Assembly: GCA_002238585.1 (NCBI GenBank)
Contig: MPMQ01000019.1
Coordinates: 1 to 47,214 of the forward strand
Direction: 5' to 3'
DNA length: 47,214 bases
Source: Kistimonas sp. bin40
Lineage (GTDB): Bacteria; Pseudomonadota; Gammaproteobacteria; Pseudomonadales; Endozoicomonadaceae
A model generated the notes under the pieces. That model worked only from the letters and a program-made list of their open reading frames with translations, did no database searches and was not told where the DNA came from. Below are positions 9,702 through 18,832 of the stretch, piece by piece; positions within the stretch are counted from its first letter, which is position 1, and each line of letters opens with the position of its first letter. The position numbers and the translations under genes were made by a program.

Positions 9702-9992
9702 TCAGGACGCAGCGGCACCGCCAGTCGGCCGGGGCTGTGCATCAGCCCGGGAGGACGTGCGGCGCGACCACTCTTCAGCGGTGAAAAGCCGCAGATTCAC
9801 AGCATGCAGGCTCCCATCTGCAATGCGGTCACCAAGAAAAGAATAAACAAGCTGCTGACGCCTCACCGGAGACAGCCCCGCGAAAGAGGCAGAAATGACG
9901 GTCATAGAAAGAGCGCAACCTTCACCTTCAACATGAACCTCGGCGCCTTCAAGCCCCTTGGCCACACATTGCTTGATTTCATTTGCCAACAT
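9702..9992 (-). CDS. ibaG: BolA-family protein IbaG/YrbA
   Basis: 96 residues from the ATG at 9992, where MLANEIKQCVAKGLEGAEVHVEGEG matches the family start; the longer frame reaching 10055 is an upstream extension. BolA-like proteins bind [2Fe-2S] clusters with monothiol glutaredoxins. The core reads VISASFAGLSPVRRQQLVY, where the usual F.G...V.RH.LV pattern has RRQQ at the His position, so the canonical RH pair is not obvious. The C-terminal tail is Arg/Ala-rich. It overlaps the end of mlaB by 14 nt and is part of the mla operon. Confidence 0.92.
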   Translation of the reverse strand: MLANEIKQCVAKGLEGAEVHVEGEGCALSMTVISASFAGLSPVRRQQLVYSFLGDRIADGSLHAVNLRLFTAEEWSRRTSSRADAQPRPTGGAAAS

Positions 9993-10362
9993 GATCCGTA
10001 TTTCCCTCACAAGCAGCAGCCGAAAACGAGGAAGACTTGCTCCCGGCTCCCGCATCAGAATCTATACAAAGAAGCACGTCCAGACCACACAGACCGGCAA
10101 GCGCCGCAAGCTCTCCGGGAAACTGGACATAACAAAGGCGGTGCCCTTGATCACGGCGCGCCCGCCGTAACCAACACACCAGCAGGGCCAGAGCAGCACT
10201 ATCCGCGTCACTCACAGCCGAGAGATCCACGACAACATCTCCCTCTTCCAGGCACCTCTTCAGCTTGTTCCACCCAGACTCAAGCAGCGCAGGAACAGTT
10301 CCGGCATCGACCGTCCCTCTCAGTGCAAGATAGCCGGGTTTGACTGGCTCCAACGCAATCAT
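9979..10362 (-). CDS. mlaB: STAS-domain lipid-asymmetry protein MlaB
   Basis: 127 residues, slightly longer than usual (about 97 in E. coli) because of a Ser/Ala-rich tail. It is the small cytoplasmic STAS subunit of the MlaFEDB phospholipid transporter, where it binds and stabilises the MlaF ATPase. The STAS core is visible as LALRGTVDAGTVPALLESGW ... VVVDLSAVSDADSAALALLVCWLRRA, with the conserved Asp-Ser pair near residue 54. It shares a 4-nt ATGA overlap with mlaC and overlaps ibaG, so translational coupling is likely. Confidence 0.92.
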   Translation of the reverse strand: MIALEPVKPGYLALRGTVDAGTVPALLESGWNKLKRCLEEGDVVVDLSAVSDADSAALALLVCWLRRARRDQGHRLCYVQFPGELAALAGLCGLDVLLCIDSDAGAGSKSSSFSAAACEGNTDHVGK

Positions 10363-11279
10363 GAGCTCTTCTTTTGCCGCCCAGAGTCAGATGGCCCATT
10401 CGTATCAACCAGGCTCCCCCACTCGTCGATCACCTTGTCCAGTGGCTTGGCATCGCCGTTATGCGCCGCCACGGCAGAAGCAAACTGACTACGGAACTGA
10501 AAAAGAACATTGAGGCCTTCCAGGGTGATGTTGCGTATCTTCCACGCGCCATCCTGGTCCGCACTCATCACTGTATCCTTCCCGCTCTTGTCCGCATCCT
10601 TCCCGCTCTTGTCCGCATTGACCATTTTTACCATTCTGTAGGTCACCTTGTAGCTGGGGGGCGGAAATGGACTTTTACTGCAGGCCGAAGACCGAACGCC
10701 GTCGCGAACCCCACTGGTGGCGTAACCAAAAATCAGATCAACAGAAGCACTGCGCCGCTCAATCTGTGACGATGCTGTACGCCTTTGTAAATGCGAATCA
10801 GACAGGACGCAAAAATCCAGACGACCTCTCTTCTGCGCCTCCCGCGCCTCCTCATCCAGTGCCAGCAGTGATCGGCTGTAGAAATTGACCAGACTGATGC
10901 GGAACGAATCGGCAAACTTCTTGCGTTGATCGGAATTGGCCGAGTTGGCATATTTCCCCATCACACTCCTTGCTATCGCATCAAAGGCCACAAAATCATC
11001 AAGGCCACTATTGAGGATCGCCTTGGCAAAGGTCCTCGCATCCGACCCGGCAGAGGAATGCAGCAAGTTGATCAATACATTGGTCGCATCAATCGCCGCC
11101 TGGCGCGCGCCCCGCTCCTGGACTGCGGCCTGCGCTTGCCGCGCAGCCTTCTCTTCCTGCGCTGCCACTGTAGCAACAGACCAGGAGATCACCGAAACCA
11201 GGGCAGCCGCAAGGCCTGCCCACCCCAGCACCAGTATTACAAACTTCTTGTTCACGCCCGAAAACGGCTTTTTCGTCAC
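10359..11279 (-). CDS. mlaC: Periplasmic phospholipid-binding protein MlaC
   Basis: 306 residues, clearly longer than the about 211 of E. coli MlaC. The N-terminus has a membrane segment (FVILVLGWAGLAAALVSVISWSVATVAAQ) that could be a signal peptide or anchor. The family body follows: DATNVLINLLHS, FVAFDAIARSVMGKYANSANSDQRKKFADSFRISLVNFYSRSLL, and the C-terminal WKIRNITLEGLNVLFQFRSQFASAV. MlaC shuttles phospholipids between the MlaA-porin complex and MlaFEDB. The extra length includes an Arg/Ser-rich insertion after residue about 155 and a duplicated ADKSGKD segment from a perfect 21-bp tandem repeat. It lies 36 nt downstream of mlaD. Confidence 0.93.
   Translation of the reverse strand: MTKKPFSGVNKKFVILVLGWAGLAAALVSVISWSVATVAAQEEKAARQAQAAVQERGARQAAIDATNVLINLLHSSAGSDARTFAKAILNSGLDDFVAFDAIARSVMGKYANSANSDQRKKFADSFRISLVNFYSRSLLALDEEAREAQKRGRLDFCVLSDSHLQRRTASSQIERRSASVDLIFGYATSGVRDGVRSSACSKSPFPPPSYKVTYRMVKMVNADKSGKDADKSGKDTVMSADQDGAWKIRNITLEGLNVLFQFRSQFASAVAAHNGDAKPLDKVIDEWGSLVDTNGPSDSGRQKKSS
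10577..10618 (-). repeat. Perfect 21-bp tandem duplication in mlaC
   Basis: Two identical 21-bp units (10577-10597 and 10598-10618) encode ADKSGKD twice in frame. Exact identity suggests a recent slippage or duplication in a surface loop of MlaC. Confidence 0.97.
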
Positions 11280-11315
11280 CCTGGACCTCCTGCCAGCAGT
11301 TCAAGACACCACCAA

Positions 11316-11786
11316 TCAATCCCCTCCATCAGAGGAGTTGAGTAGAAACCGGCCTATGAGCTCTTCCAGAACAACGGCTGACTGCGTGTCCTCCACAAGG
11401 TCGCCGTCTTTCAGAAAAACATCATCCCCGCCAGCACTGATACCAACAAACTTCTCTCCCAGCAAGCCGGTCGTCAGTATGGCCGCAGAGCTATCCAAAG
11501 GGATTGTGTTCACATCAGCGTCGAGATCCATGGCCACGCGCGCCATGTACGTGTTCTTGTCGAACTCGATGTCCACCACCCGCCCCACAGTAACACCTGC
11601 CATGGATACCTTGGCTCGGCGCGTCAGTGCGCCAACATTGTCAAACTCTGCATACAACCGGTAGGTACCACCTCCCGCGCTGACAGACAGACCACTGACC
11701 TTCAGAGCCAACATGGCCAAGGCGAGGAGACCGGCCACAAGAAACAAGCCCACACTGATCTCGATGGTTCTCACGCGCATCTTCAC
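11316..11786 (-). CDS. mlaD: MCE-domain transporter subunit MlaD
   Basis: 156 residues (E. coli 183). One N-terminal transmembrane helix ([20 protein letters not shown]) is followed by an MCE domain: [29 protein letters not shown] and the [20 protein letters not shown] strand-loop. It forms the hexameric periplasmic ring of MlaFEDB through which phospholipids pass. It shares a 4-nt overlap with mlaE. The C-terminal extension is shorter than in E. coli but keeps a helical end ([14 protein letters not shown]). Confidence 0.96.
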   Translation of the reverse strand: MKMRVRTIEISVGLFLVAGLLALAMLALKVSGLSVSAGGGTYRLYAEFDNVGALTRRAKVSMAGVTVGRVVDIEFDKNTYMARVAMDLDADVNTIPLDSSAAILTTGLLGEKFVGISAGGDDVFLKDGDLVEDTQSAVVLEELIGRFLLNSSDGGD

Positions 11787-12577
11787 AGATCTCCAAACAT
11801 CACAGCAGTCAGAAAAAGGTCCAGAGCCAAAACTGCCAGCGATGAATATACGACAGTCCTTGTTGTCGCCAGGCTGATCCCCTCCGATGTAGGCATGGAC
11901 TCGTACCCCTGAAAGACCGCAATCCAGCTGACCACTACACCAAAAACAACGCTTTTGATCAGACCATCCATAACATCATCAGCGAAGCTGACTGCCTGCT
12001 CCATATTGCCCCAGAAAGAACCATCATATATTCCCAGCCAGTCAATCCCGATCAGGGCACCACCGAGAATGCCAACCATCGAGAAAATACAGGCCAGAAT
12101 CGGCATGCTGATCACACCGGCCAGAAAGCGAGGGGCCGCTATCTGGCGCAAGGGATCAACCCCTATCATTTCAAGACTGGCGAGCTGGTCTGTTGTCTTC
12201 ATCAAACCAATTTCAGCCGTCAGCGCTGATCCCGCCCGCCCGGCAAACAGCAAGGCTGTCACCACGGGTCCCAACTCACGCACCAGACTCAGTGCCACCA
12301 GCTGGCCCACAGCTTGCTCAGTCCCGTAACCCACCAGGATGTTGTATCCCTGAAGGGCCAGGACCATACCAATAAAGAGTCCCGCCACTGCAATAATAAC
12401 CAGGGACAAAACACCCACAACGTACACTTGCCGCACAAGAAGCGGGAAAAAAGCCCCTTGCCCGCCTCCCCCGCGCGATAACATCAGAAACAGGATCAGG
12501 GTTGCCCGGCCCATCACCCGCACTGTGTCCACCCCCCAGCGCCCCAGGGAAACCATAGATTCCGTGCACCAGTTCAC
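11783..12577 (-). CDS. mlaE: Phospholipid transport permease MlaE
   Basis: 264 residues, the usual length for the MlaE/YrbE permease. Multiple membrane segments are visible. The family signature region [29 protein letters not shown] contains the cytoplasmic coupling EIG motif, followed by [22 protein letters not shown]. It is the inner-membrane permease of the Mla ABC system. It shares 4-nt stop/start overlaps with mlaF upstream and mlaD downstream. Confidence 0.97.
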   Translation of the reverse strand: MNWCTESMVSLGRWGVDTVRVMGRATLILFLMLSRGGGGQGAFFPLLVRQVYVVGVLSLVIIAVAGLFIGMVLALQGYNILVGYGTEQAVGQLVALSLVRELGPVVTALLFAGRAGSALTAEIGLMKTTDQLASLEMIGVDPLRQIAAPRFLAGVISMPILACIFSMVGILGGALIGIDWLGIYDGSFWGNMEQAVSFADDVMDGLIKSVVFGVVVSWIAVFQGYESMPTSEGISLATTRTVVYSSLAVLALDLFLTAVMFGDL

Positions 12578-13386
12578 GCACTCTCCCCCAACATATCCTC
12601 TGAGTAGTCCTTTGCAGGGTAATGGAAGGGAACGGGACCGTCAGGTAACCCCTTCATAAACTGTGTCACCTGCGGATCATCAGAATTCTGCAACTCATCG
12701 GGCCGACCAGAGGCAATAACGGATCCATTGGCCAGAATGTAAAGCACATCGGCAATCGCCGCTGTCTCTGCCAGATCGTGGGAGACGATCAAACTGGTCA
12801 ACCCCAAGGCTTTCTTCAGCGAACCCAGCAGGTTTACCAGTACACCCATGGCGATCGGATCCTGCCCCACAAAAGGTTCGTCATACATAATAAAGTCCGG
12901 ATCCAGAGCCGTGGCCCGAGCCAGGGCAACCCGGCGCGCCATTCCCCCCGACAGCATGGCTGGCATGAGCGATGCGGCCCCGCGCAAACCCACGGTCTGC
13001 AGTTTCATCAGAACAATGTCCCGAATCATCGACTCTGCCAGTCCGGTATGTACACGCAAGGGGAAGGCAACGTTGTCAAAAACGCTCATGTCAGTGAACA
13101 GTGCCCCGCTCTGGAACAGCATGCCCATGCGCGCTCTGAGATGGAAAAGTTCATCACGACGCAGAGAAGACAGCAGCTGACCATCAACCCTGACAGTGCC
13201 GGCATCTGGCGTAAGCTGGGCACCGATGAGTCGCAGCAGGGTCGTTTTGCCGGTGCCACTGGGCCCCATGACCGCCGTGACCTTGCCTCGGGGAATATCC
13301 ATATCAACCCCGTCAAAGACAACCTTGTTACCGTAACCAAAGGAAAGCCCTCTTATTTCGATAAAATTGTCCTTATTTTCAGTCAT
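12574..13386 (-). CDS. mlaF: Phospholipid transport ATP-binding protein MlaF
   Basis: 270 residues from the ATG at 13386 ([19 protein letters not shown]); the open frame extends further upstream but the extra 52 residues do not fit the family. ABC ATPase motifs are Walker [11 protein letters not shown]-loop [21 protein letters not shown], signature [14 protein letters not shown], Walker [14 protein letters not shown] and switch His VSHD. It powers MlaFEDB lipid transport. It is the first gene of the mlaFEDCB-ibaG-murA run, so the operon promoter should lie in 13387-13782. Confidence 0.97.
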   Translation of the reverse strand: MTENKDNFIEIRGLSFGYGNKVVFDGVDMDIPRGKVTAVMGPSGTGKTTLLRLIGAQLTPDAGTVRVDGQLLSSLRRDELFHLRARMGMLFQSGALFTDMSVFDNVAFPLRVHTGLAESMIRDIVLMKLQTVGLRGAASLMPAMLSGGMARRVALARATALDPDFIMYDEPFVGQDPIAMGVLVNLLGSLKKALGLTSLIVSHDLAETAAIADVLYILANGSVIASGRPDELQNSDDPQVTQFMKGLPDGPVPFHYPAKDYSEDMLGESA

Positions 13387-13782
13387 GGGCACACTAATTC
13401 CGCTGGTTCGGACCGGGTGGCGGGAAAGACGCAAAAACCACGGACGGCCGCCTCCATGGATTCCCTTGCACTTGTTCGGGCTCCAAGTCCGAGGTTCCTT
13501 TCTGATGCCAGATTGATGCCAGACAACGGGCAGCTCCAGCACCGGAGAAAGCGAGATTCCTTACGTACAAGGGGCGGAAAGTCTATACACAGGACCTTGC
13601 TCGTGCAAGCAAAAGCCTCCGCCCCGTACAGAGTGACTCCGGCAGCATGGGAACCTGACCGGAGCTGCGAGGTCCAACGAGTGCCACCCCGGTAGTGGTG
13701 CCCGACTCCACAACCGGAGTCAAGCGACCGCCTGGATCAACGGGGTCTGTAACAGTCACAAAAAGCACGAGAAACCGCGCCC
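13387..13782. other. Divergent intergenic region between mlaF and the 942-aa gene
   Basis: 396 nt that should hold promoters in both directions. A small hairpin GACTCC/GGAGTC (13704-13709, 13716-13721) lies near the plus-strand gene. I see no convincing -35/-10 pair and no coding frame. Confidence 0.5.
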
Positions 13783-16611
13783 ATGCATCCACACTTGACC
13801 TCCAGGTCGGCAACATTCAGCCAGGCGGGTCCGCCTGAGGGCCCAGCCCCCTCCAGAGACAGCAGCAATCCACAAGAAATAGCGAACACCTCCCAGACCA
13901 CAGATACATCTCTGGTAGCGCGCCACAGACGCATCACGCACCTGAACCAGAAAATGTTACGCTGCCTTTACGCCCGCGAAGCAATCGAAGACCGGAGCTT
14001 GCTGGAGCATATGCTGCGCCGGCATACAGAGTTCAAAACCATCCCCGAATTGATTCAACTCAGTGACCGCGATATTGGCACTGTTGTGCAGGGCATGCCT
14101 CGCCAGCAGAGACGAATGGGCTTCCAACTGCCACGCCCCCTGCAAATACGCTTGCTCAAAGACGTCACCCTGGCCAAACAACTGATCATCAACTGGCCCT
14201 GGTTATTCGCTTATCTACCCGCCGAGTTGAAAACAGTCGATACCATGACAACCCTGATGGGAAGAATGACGCCCACTCACAAAGAATATCTGCTGCGCTA
14301 CATGGACGAAGACAGCCCCCAGCTGTGCCGCGCTCTGGAGTCCACCGAACAAAGAATCAAACGAGACCCAGAGGCACTACACACACTGGACGCGGCCAGC
14401 ATCACACCCCGCATCCGCCAGGTAGCTGTGTCTACCAATGCCAGTCTTCTTCCTCTTTTCGAGTCCATAGACGAGCAGGAATACCAGACTCTCTGTGAAT
14501 TGGCACTGGATAAAACGGGCCTGGCCCTGGGCTTCATGAAAATGGAGTGCCGTACCGAGGCGCGAACGGACCGGGCACTGGCACACCGACAACCCCCTGC
14601 CATAAGTGCAATTCCTGAGGCCATCCGCACCCCCGAACGGCTCACAAAATCGCTGGAAAAGACCTGCAGAGCACAATTCTTGTTCGGGCAACGACAGAGA
14701 TGGGCTTTTTTTGAAGCGCATCCGCCACTAATGAACATCCTTAAAAAACAGGACGACTGGCTCAACAAAATCCCTTACTCAGAACGCAGCGAAGCCTTGT
14801 GCTGCGAGTATATGGTCCGGTTTCCGCAGGGGCTGAAATATGTACCATCAGCCATACGCAATCGCCACCCTGAATGGCTGACGGCGCCATGGCGGCCTGA
14901 TATTTACCAATCACTGGACAAACAATTCCAGATTCCTGTGCCATCGCTGCTCGACGAAAGCCAGTTGAGAGCACTGGTGAACAGCTGCAGTATTTTGCTG
15001 GCACAAGTGCCAAAGCACCTGAGAAGGCACATGCCTGCCTGGGCGCTGGCCTTATCTCCACTGGCAGAGCAACAAACATACCTCTCTGCCAGGCACCAGA
15101 GCCTTGTTTTGTCCAACGGTGGCACAGAAGGGCTGGCCACAGCGTTTGAAGCACCACCTTTCTGGATCGATCCGGCCGCTCTGCTCGACCCCATGCAGAC
15201 AGCGCACTGCAGTCGCCGGGCCGCCTGGCTGCCAGACCAGGTACGCAAGAAACTGCTTTTCTGCCATCACTTCCAGCCGCGTCACCAGCATGCGGGATGG
15301 GAGTTGCGCCGACACATGGATGAGCATACCCAAATGCTCAAGGAGCAGCTTTTGAACCAGGAAGTGCCGCTCTGGACGCCCGGCGCCGACGCTGCCTGGC
15401 AACACCGGGGCGGGCGCACCCTGGTGCAGGAAGAAGGCGGCCGCTGTGTCCACATGAAATTCCAGCGCCGGAGGGAGCCACTGGCAACCTTCGCTGCCGA
15501 GCAGGCCGTGCAGAATTTCGCGCGCAAGCTGTCGCAGTTCACATGGAAAAGTGAAATACCCATTCCTGAAGGATTCCATCTGGTACCACTGGAAGCTCTA
15601 CCGGTGCCTGCGACAGCTTTCCCGGACGCACTGGAAGTCCATTGCTACAGCGGACAGCGCCATGCGCTGGCGTTCCGTTTTACTACGCGCGATTCCCGTT
15701 ACGACGGGCTCGCCTGGCAGCTCGACGAGCAAGGCAGCAGCGATCAGGCCGAGCAAGGTCTACTGAATGCATTTCACGACCTTGGACTCTGGAGTAGCCT
15801 GGGCGCTGTTCACACTTCAACCATAGGCTTGTACCACGGGATCGACGAAAACGGCGAACGCCCCGAATTGCTGTTGCTTGGCTTGTTCCATTCCAATGCC
15901 TGCTATCCCGGCGCCCTGCGCTTCTGGAGCACCAAAGCTACAGAGGCATCCGACTGGGGCTGGTCCGGTCTGCGCGATCTGGGAGATCTTGAGCTCTACC
16001 CCTTTATCACCAGCTACGTGGAGTCGGCAGATGTCCAGTGGACGCTACCTGGCTACGGTCAACGTGCCTCTTTCGTCAACGCTCTGGCCCAGAACATCAT
16101 GGCTGGCGTGCTGCACTACGCGCGCCTGCACCGGGCGCAGGCTTCATATCACTACTCCAATACGACACAAGTCGCAAAGCTGGCCTGTTTCCTTGAAAAA
16201 GGCTGCGATGCGTTACTGGCCGGTCTGCTGGGCACTGGCAGCCGACTCCAGCAGCTGTTTGAGGAAAGCTGCAAGGGAGCCGGGGAAATCTACCCACAAT
16301 GGCTGCGCCGAACTGCCGAGGAAATCATCTACTGGACCGCCGCGCAGCACCCGGACAAAGATTGCCTCGCTCGTCATCTTGTCGAGCAGGGACGCCCTTC
16401 GGAAACGCTGTATCCCGACCATCCCTATTGGTCTCGCCGTTACAACGAGCACTTTGTCAGCGAGGAAGGGGAGCACCTGGGTGCCAACACCAACAAACTG
16501 CCCCTGTTTTACCTGATTCGTGGACTCTATCTGCTGGTTGCCGGCGTAGCAGACCGGCTGAGCCCGGCCGAACACCCTGATACAACACAGAAGGCTGTCG
16601 TTCCTGCATAG
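13783..16611 (+). CDS. Large uncharacterised effector-like protein (942 aa)
   Basis: Not recognised. The first about 45 residues are Ser/Thr/Pro/Asn-rich with no hydrophobic signal, as in type III substrates. Residues about 125-430 contain loosely repeated helical segments of the kind WLFAYLPAEL, GLKYVPSAIRNRHPEWL and ILLAQVPKHLRRHMPAWAL, reminiscent of DUF4116-type repeats (weak inference). The C-terminal half from residue about 547 has GGRCVHMKFQRRREPLATFA, a strand with Lys followed by a helix with Glu. Much later comes LHYARLHRAQASYHYSNTTQ, a His...Asn pattern near a helix. This layout could indicate a kinase-like fold, but no HRD or DFG is readable. It sits in the same accessory block as the type III chaperone gene. 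The ribosome site is weak and a later Met at 13951 is possible. Confidence 0.8.
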   Translation: MHPHLTSRSATFSQAGPPEGPAPSRDSSNPQEIANTSQTTDTSLVARHRRITHLNQKMLRCLYAREAIEDRSLLEHMLRRHTEFKTIPELIQLSDRDIGTVVQGMPRQQRRMGFQLPRPLQIRLLKDVTLAKQLIINWPWLFAYLPAELKTVDTMTTLMGRMTPTHKEYLLRYMDEDSPQLCRALESTEQRIKRDPEALHTLDAASITPRIRQVAVSTNASLLPLFESIDEQEYQTLCELALDKTGLALGFMKMECRTEARTDRALAHRQPPAISAIPEAIRTPERLTKSLEKTCRAQFLFGQRQRWAFFEAHPPLMNILKKQDDWLNKIPYSERSEALCCEYMVRFPQGLKYVPSAIRNRHPEWLTAPWRPDIYQSLDKQFQIPVPSLLDESQLRALVNSCSILLAQVPKHLRRHMPAWALALSPLAEQQTYLSARHQSLVLSNGGTEGLATAFEAPPFWIDPAALLDPMQTAHCSRRAAWLPDQVRKKLLFCHHFQPRHQHAGWELRRHMDEHTQMLKEQLLNQEVPLWTPGADAAWQHRGGRTLVQEEGGRCVHMKFQRRREPLATFAAEQAVQNFARKLSQFTWKSEIPIPEGFHLVPLEALPVPATAFPDALEVHCYSGQRHALAFRFTTRDSRYDGLAWQLDEQGSSDQAEQGLLNAFHDLGLWSSLGAVHTSTIGLYHGIDENGERPELLLLGLFHSNACYPGALRFWSTKATEASDWGWSGLRDLGDLELYPFITSYVESADVQWTLPGYGQRASFVNALAQNIMAGVLHYARLHRAQASYHYSNTTQVAKLACFLEKGCDALLAGLLGTGSRLQQLFEESCKGAGEIYPQWLRRTAEEIIYWTAAQHPDKDCLARHLVEQGRPSETLYPDHPYWSRRYNEHFVSEEGEHLGANTNKLPLFYLIRGLYLLVAGVADRLSPAEHPDTTQKAVVPA

Positions 16612-16914
16612 TCATCCCCTCAAACCGGCTCCGCTCTTCACCTGGGGCGACTCCACAGGGCCCTCGCCACAGCGGGCACCTGAAGCGCCACCCACAACTC
16701 ACAGGTGCTCAGCACGGGCTGAACTTCAGGCAGAACCTGCTGTCCAACTGGTTTGTGTGCACATCGCGCTCACAGCCGCGTGGCAAACAGCATTTTCCTC
16801 GCAGGTGCGACAGCCATGCACCCTCAGGCCACTTGCCCCCGCCGGATGGGACACAAGAAAAACAAATATCACGCACGAAAAGATAGAACAAAGACACGCA
16901 CGGAGAAGCTCACC
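16612..16914. other. Gap between the two large plus-strand genes
   Basis: 303 nt with no clear gene. An in-frame extension of the downstream gene to 16753 exists but lacks a ribosome site. GGAGAAG lies just before the ATG at 16915. Confidence 0.5.
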
Positions 16915-18657
16915 ATGAACATTACAGACTGCAACCGTCCATCATTCACCGGAGTACCGCAGGTGGCCCCTATACCGGGTTTGCACCGGGGCCCGGCCAT
17001 TCGGCTGGCTCGCCCACACGCCTGCGCCCTTCTCGCCAGCTCACAGCTGACGGCCACACAAGCCAGACACCAGACGAGCGGGACAGCGTCAGACGTCTTC
17101 AAGGCAGTGCCACAGGATCCCCCGGATACCCGTCCATGGTTCGAGAAAGCTGTTTTCGCGCCACACACTGACATAGGCACACTGTTGCCGGACCCCTGGC
17201 TCAAGAAAACACTGCAACAGCCTGAGGAGAGTCAGCTTTTCTACCAGCAGGAAGTGGCGCGTCGCAAGCAACTGCAAGCGGCTGGCCAAGGAGACAAGTA
17301 CACTTTCCAGCCTTTCATGGTCACCCTGGGGAACATGAAGAAACTGACGCAACACATACTCAGCAATCAGCAGTTCGAGACCCCACTCGCCCCCGATGAG
17401 CGCCAGGCATTTACGGCCCTCGAAGAGCATATCGAAACACTGATGGCTCAGCGGGCTCCCTACACGCGCACCCTGTACCTGGCCATACTGATGGCCTGTC
17501 TGCAAGAAATTGTCACGGTCCGCCGGGTCGTACCCGTGCTGCGCGAAGAGGCACCACGCCTGTTCGGCCTTCCATCAGCTATCAAGCGTCTTCAAACTTC
17601 CAGTTTTTCAGCTGTCAGGGACGGGGAGAAAAGCGAACATCTGGAGGCACAGGACATCCCACTCTCCAGCGTTATGTCTTGCAACTGGGGAGGACTCAAT
17701 CCTGAAGGTGCGGACGAAAAGCTTTGCCTCTTCTCTAACTGGCCCGAGTTCCGGCACTGGTTCCCCGCATGGCTGGAGGATCCCGAGATGTTCCTCTACC
17801 CGGCCTTAGAACCCTTGGACCCGGAAGATTTCTGCCGACTGGGTCACCACCCCATCTACCCGCTGGGCATGATGACCGCTCACGCCCTCAATGCCGATGG
17901 CTATATGATGACAGCACTGCGTTTTCTTCAACACGACCTGTCACACACCTATGTGAGAACCCTCAAGAACCAGGAAACCAACCACCCCCTGAAAACCCCT
18001 GCTGACTGGCTGCAGTTCCGGCAACTGTTAATGGACAGGGTGCCCCCCGAGTTGCAGGGGGAGCAAATGAACAGGGCCTTGCAGCTGATTGTTTTTCATC
18101 TTTTTCACGAGGCATCAAAAGAAGAAGCTTGCAGGGATATGAATGCAGACAGCTTTCTGCCGCTTCTACAAAAGATCAGCATTATCAGAAGAGTACGCCG
18201 CTGTGGCTACCCTGCCCTCTGGCAGAAGATCCGCGACAATCAAGCCCTGCTGGCATGCCTGTGGGCACACAAGCTGTACAAGCACTGGAGTCAAAACCCC
18301 ACCAGTCAGACCGACATACTTCAACCACTGCGCGAGCGCTTTGTCCATAACGATGGACCCTCGCTATTGAATCACTGGCGTTTTTTGCATACACACCTTG
18401 ACGTTCTCCAGAGGGATTTTTGTCGTCAATCAACGGTAATCGACGTTGGTGGCGGCCACGCCAGTCTTGACTACGAAATCCCATGTTTGCGTGCCTCCGG
18501 TATATTCCCGTTACGTTGGAGAGAAGAACACAACTATCACGCCGAAGGGTCTGTGGACCATACTGATGTCCTCTACTTTGCTTTGTTGCACTCAGCACAA
18601 GGGCGTCAGCTGATGGCCCGCGCGACACAACACGAGCTGCCGGCCGGCGCTTTCTGA
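16915..18657 (+). CDS. Uncharacterised effector-like protein with HDxxH motif (580 aa)
   Basis: Not recognised. Start taken at the ATG at 16915 (MNITDCNRPSFTGVPQVAP) because of GGAGAAG at suitable spacing. The N-terminal about 65 residues are Pro/Ser/Ala-rich without a signal peptide. The rest is mostly helical. A His-rich centre reads LGHHPIYPLGMMTAHALNAD, then FLQHDLSHTYV (H340, D341, H344). The tail holds VDVGGGHASLDYE-like residues and EEHNYHAEGSVDH. These could form a metal site of a hydrolase, which is inference. It is in the same orientation as the 942-aa gene 303 nt upstream and convergent with the translocator-like gene, so it belongs to the same accessory block. Confidence 0.8.
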   Translation: MNITDCNRPSFTGVPQVAPIPGLHRGPAIRLARPHACALLASSQLTATQARHQTSGTASDVFKAVPQDPPDTRPWFEKAVFAPHTDIGTLLPDPWLKKTLQQPEESQLFYQQEVARRKQLQAAGQGDKYTFQPFMVTLGNMKKLTQHILSNQQFETPLAPDERQAFTALEEHIETLMAQRAPYTRTLYLAILMACLQEIVTVRRVVPVLREEAPRLFGLPSAIKRLQTSSFSAVRDGEKSEHLEAQDIPLSSVMSCNWGGLNPEGADEKLCLFSNWPEFRHWFPAWLEDPEMFLYPALEPLDPEDFCRLGHHPIYPLGMMTAHALNADGYMMTALRFLQHDLSHTYVRTLKNQETNHPLKTPADWLQFRQLLMDRVPPELQGEQMNRALQLIVFHLFHEASKEEACRDMNADSFLPLLQKISIIRRVRRCGYPALWQKIRDNQALLACLWAHKLYKHWSQNPTSQTDILQPLRERFVHNDGPSLLNHWRFLHTHLDVLQRDFCRQSTVIDVGGGHASLDYEIPCLRASGIFPLRWREEHNYHAEGSVDHTDVLYFALLHSAQGRQLMARATQHELPAGAF

Positions 18658-18832
18658 CGGGGGACTCCCACAGATGCCGCCAGCCTCAGAAGACCGCCCC
18701 CGATCCAGCCAGCTCCAGCTCCCCACGCAGGACAGGGTGCACAACCAGTGGCGAAGGGGCCAGGCTATAAGGCTGGTGCTGCGGCAGCTGTGGCCTGGTA
18801 TCCGGTCAGGGAAAGGCCAGCAAGCCTCGTCA

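Noticed and set aside
12778-13695. 305-codon plus-strand frame opposite mlaF
   Set aside because: Antisense to a clear ABC ATPase; no independent coding signal.
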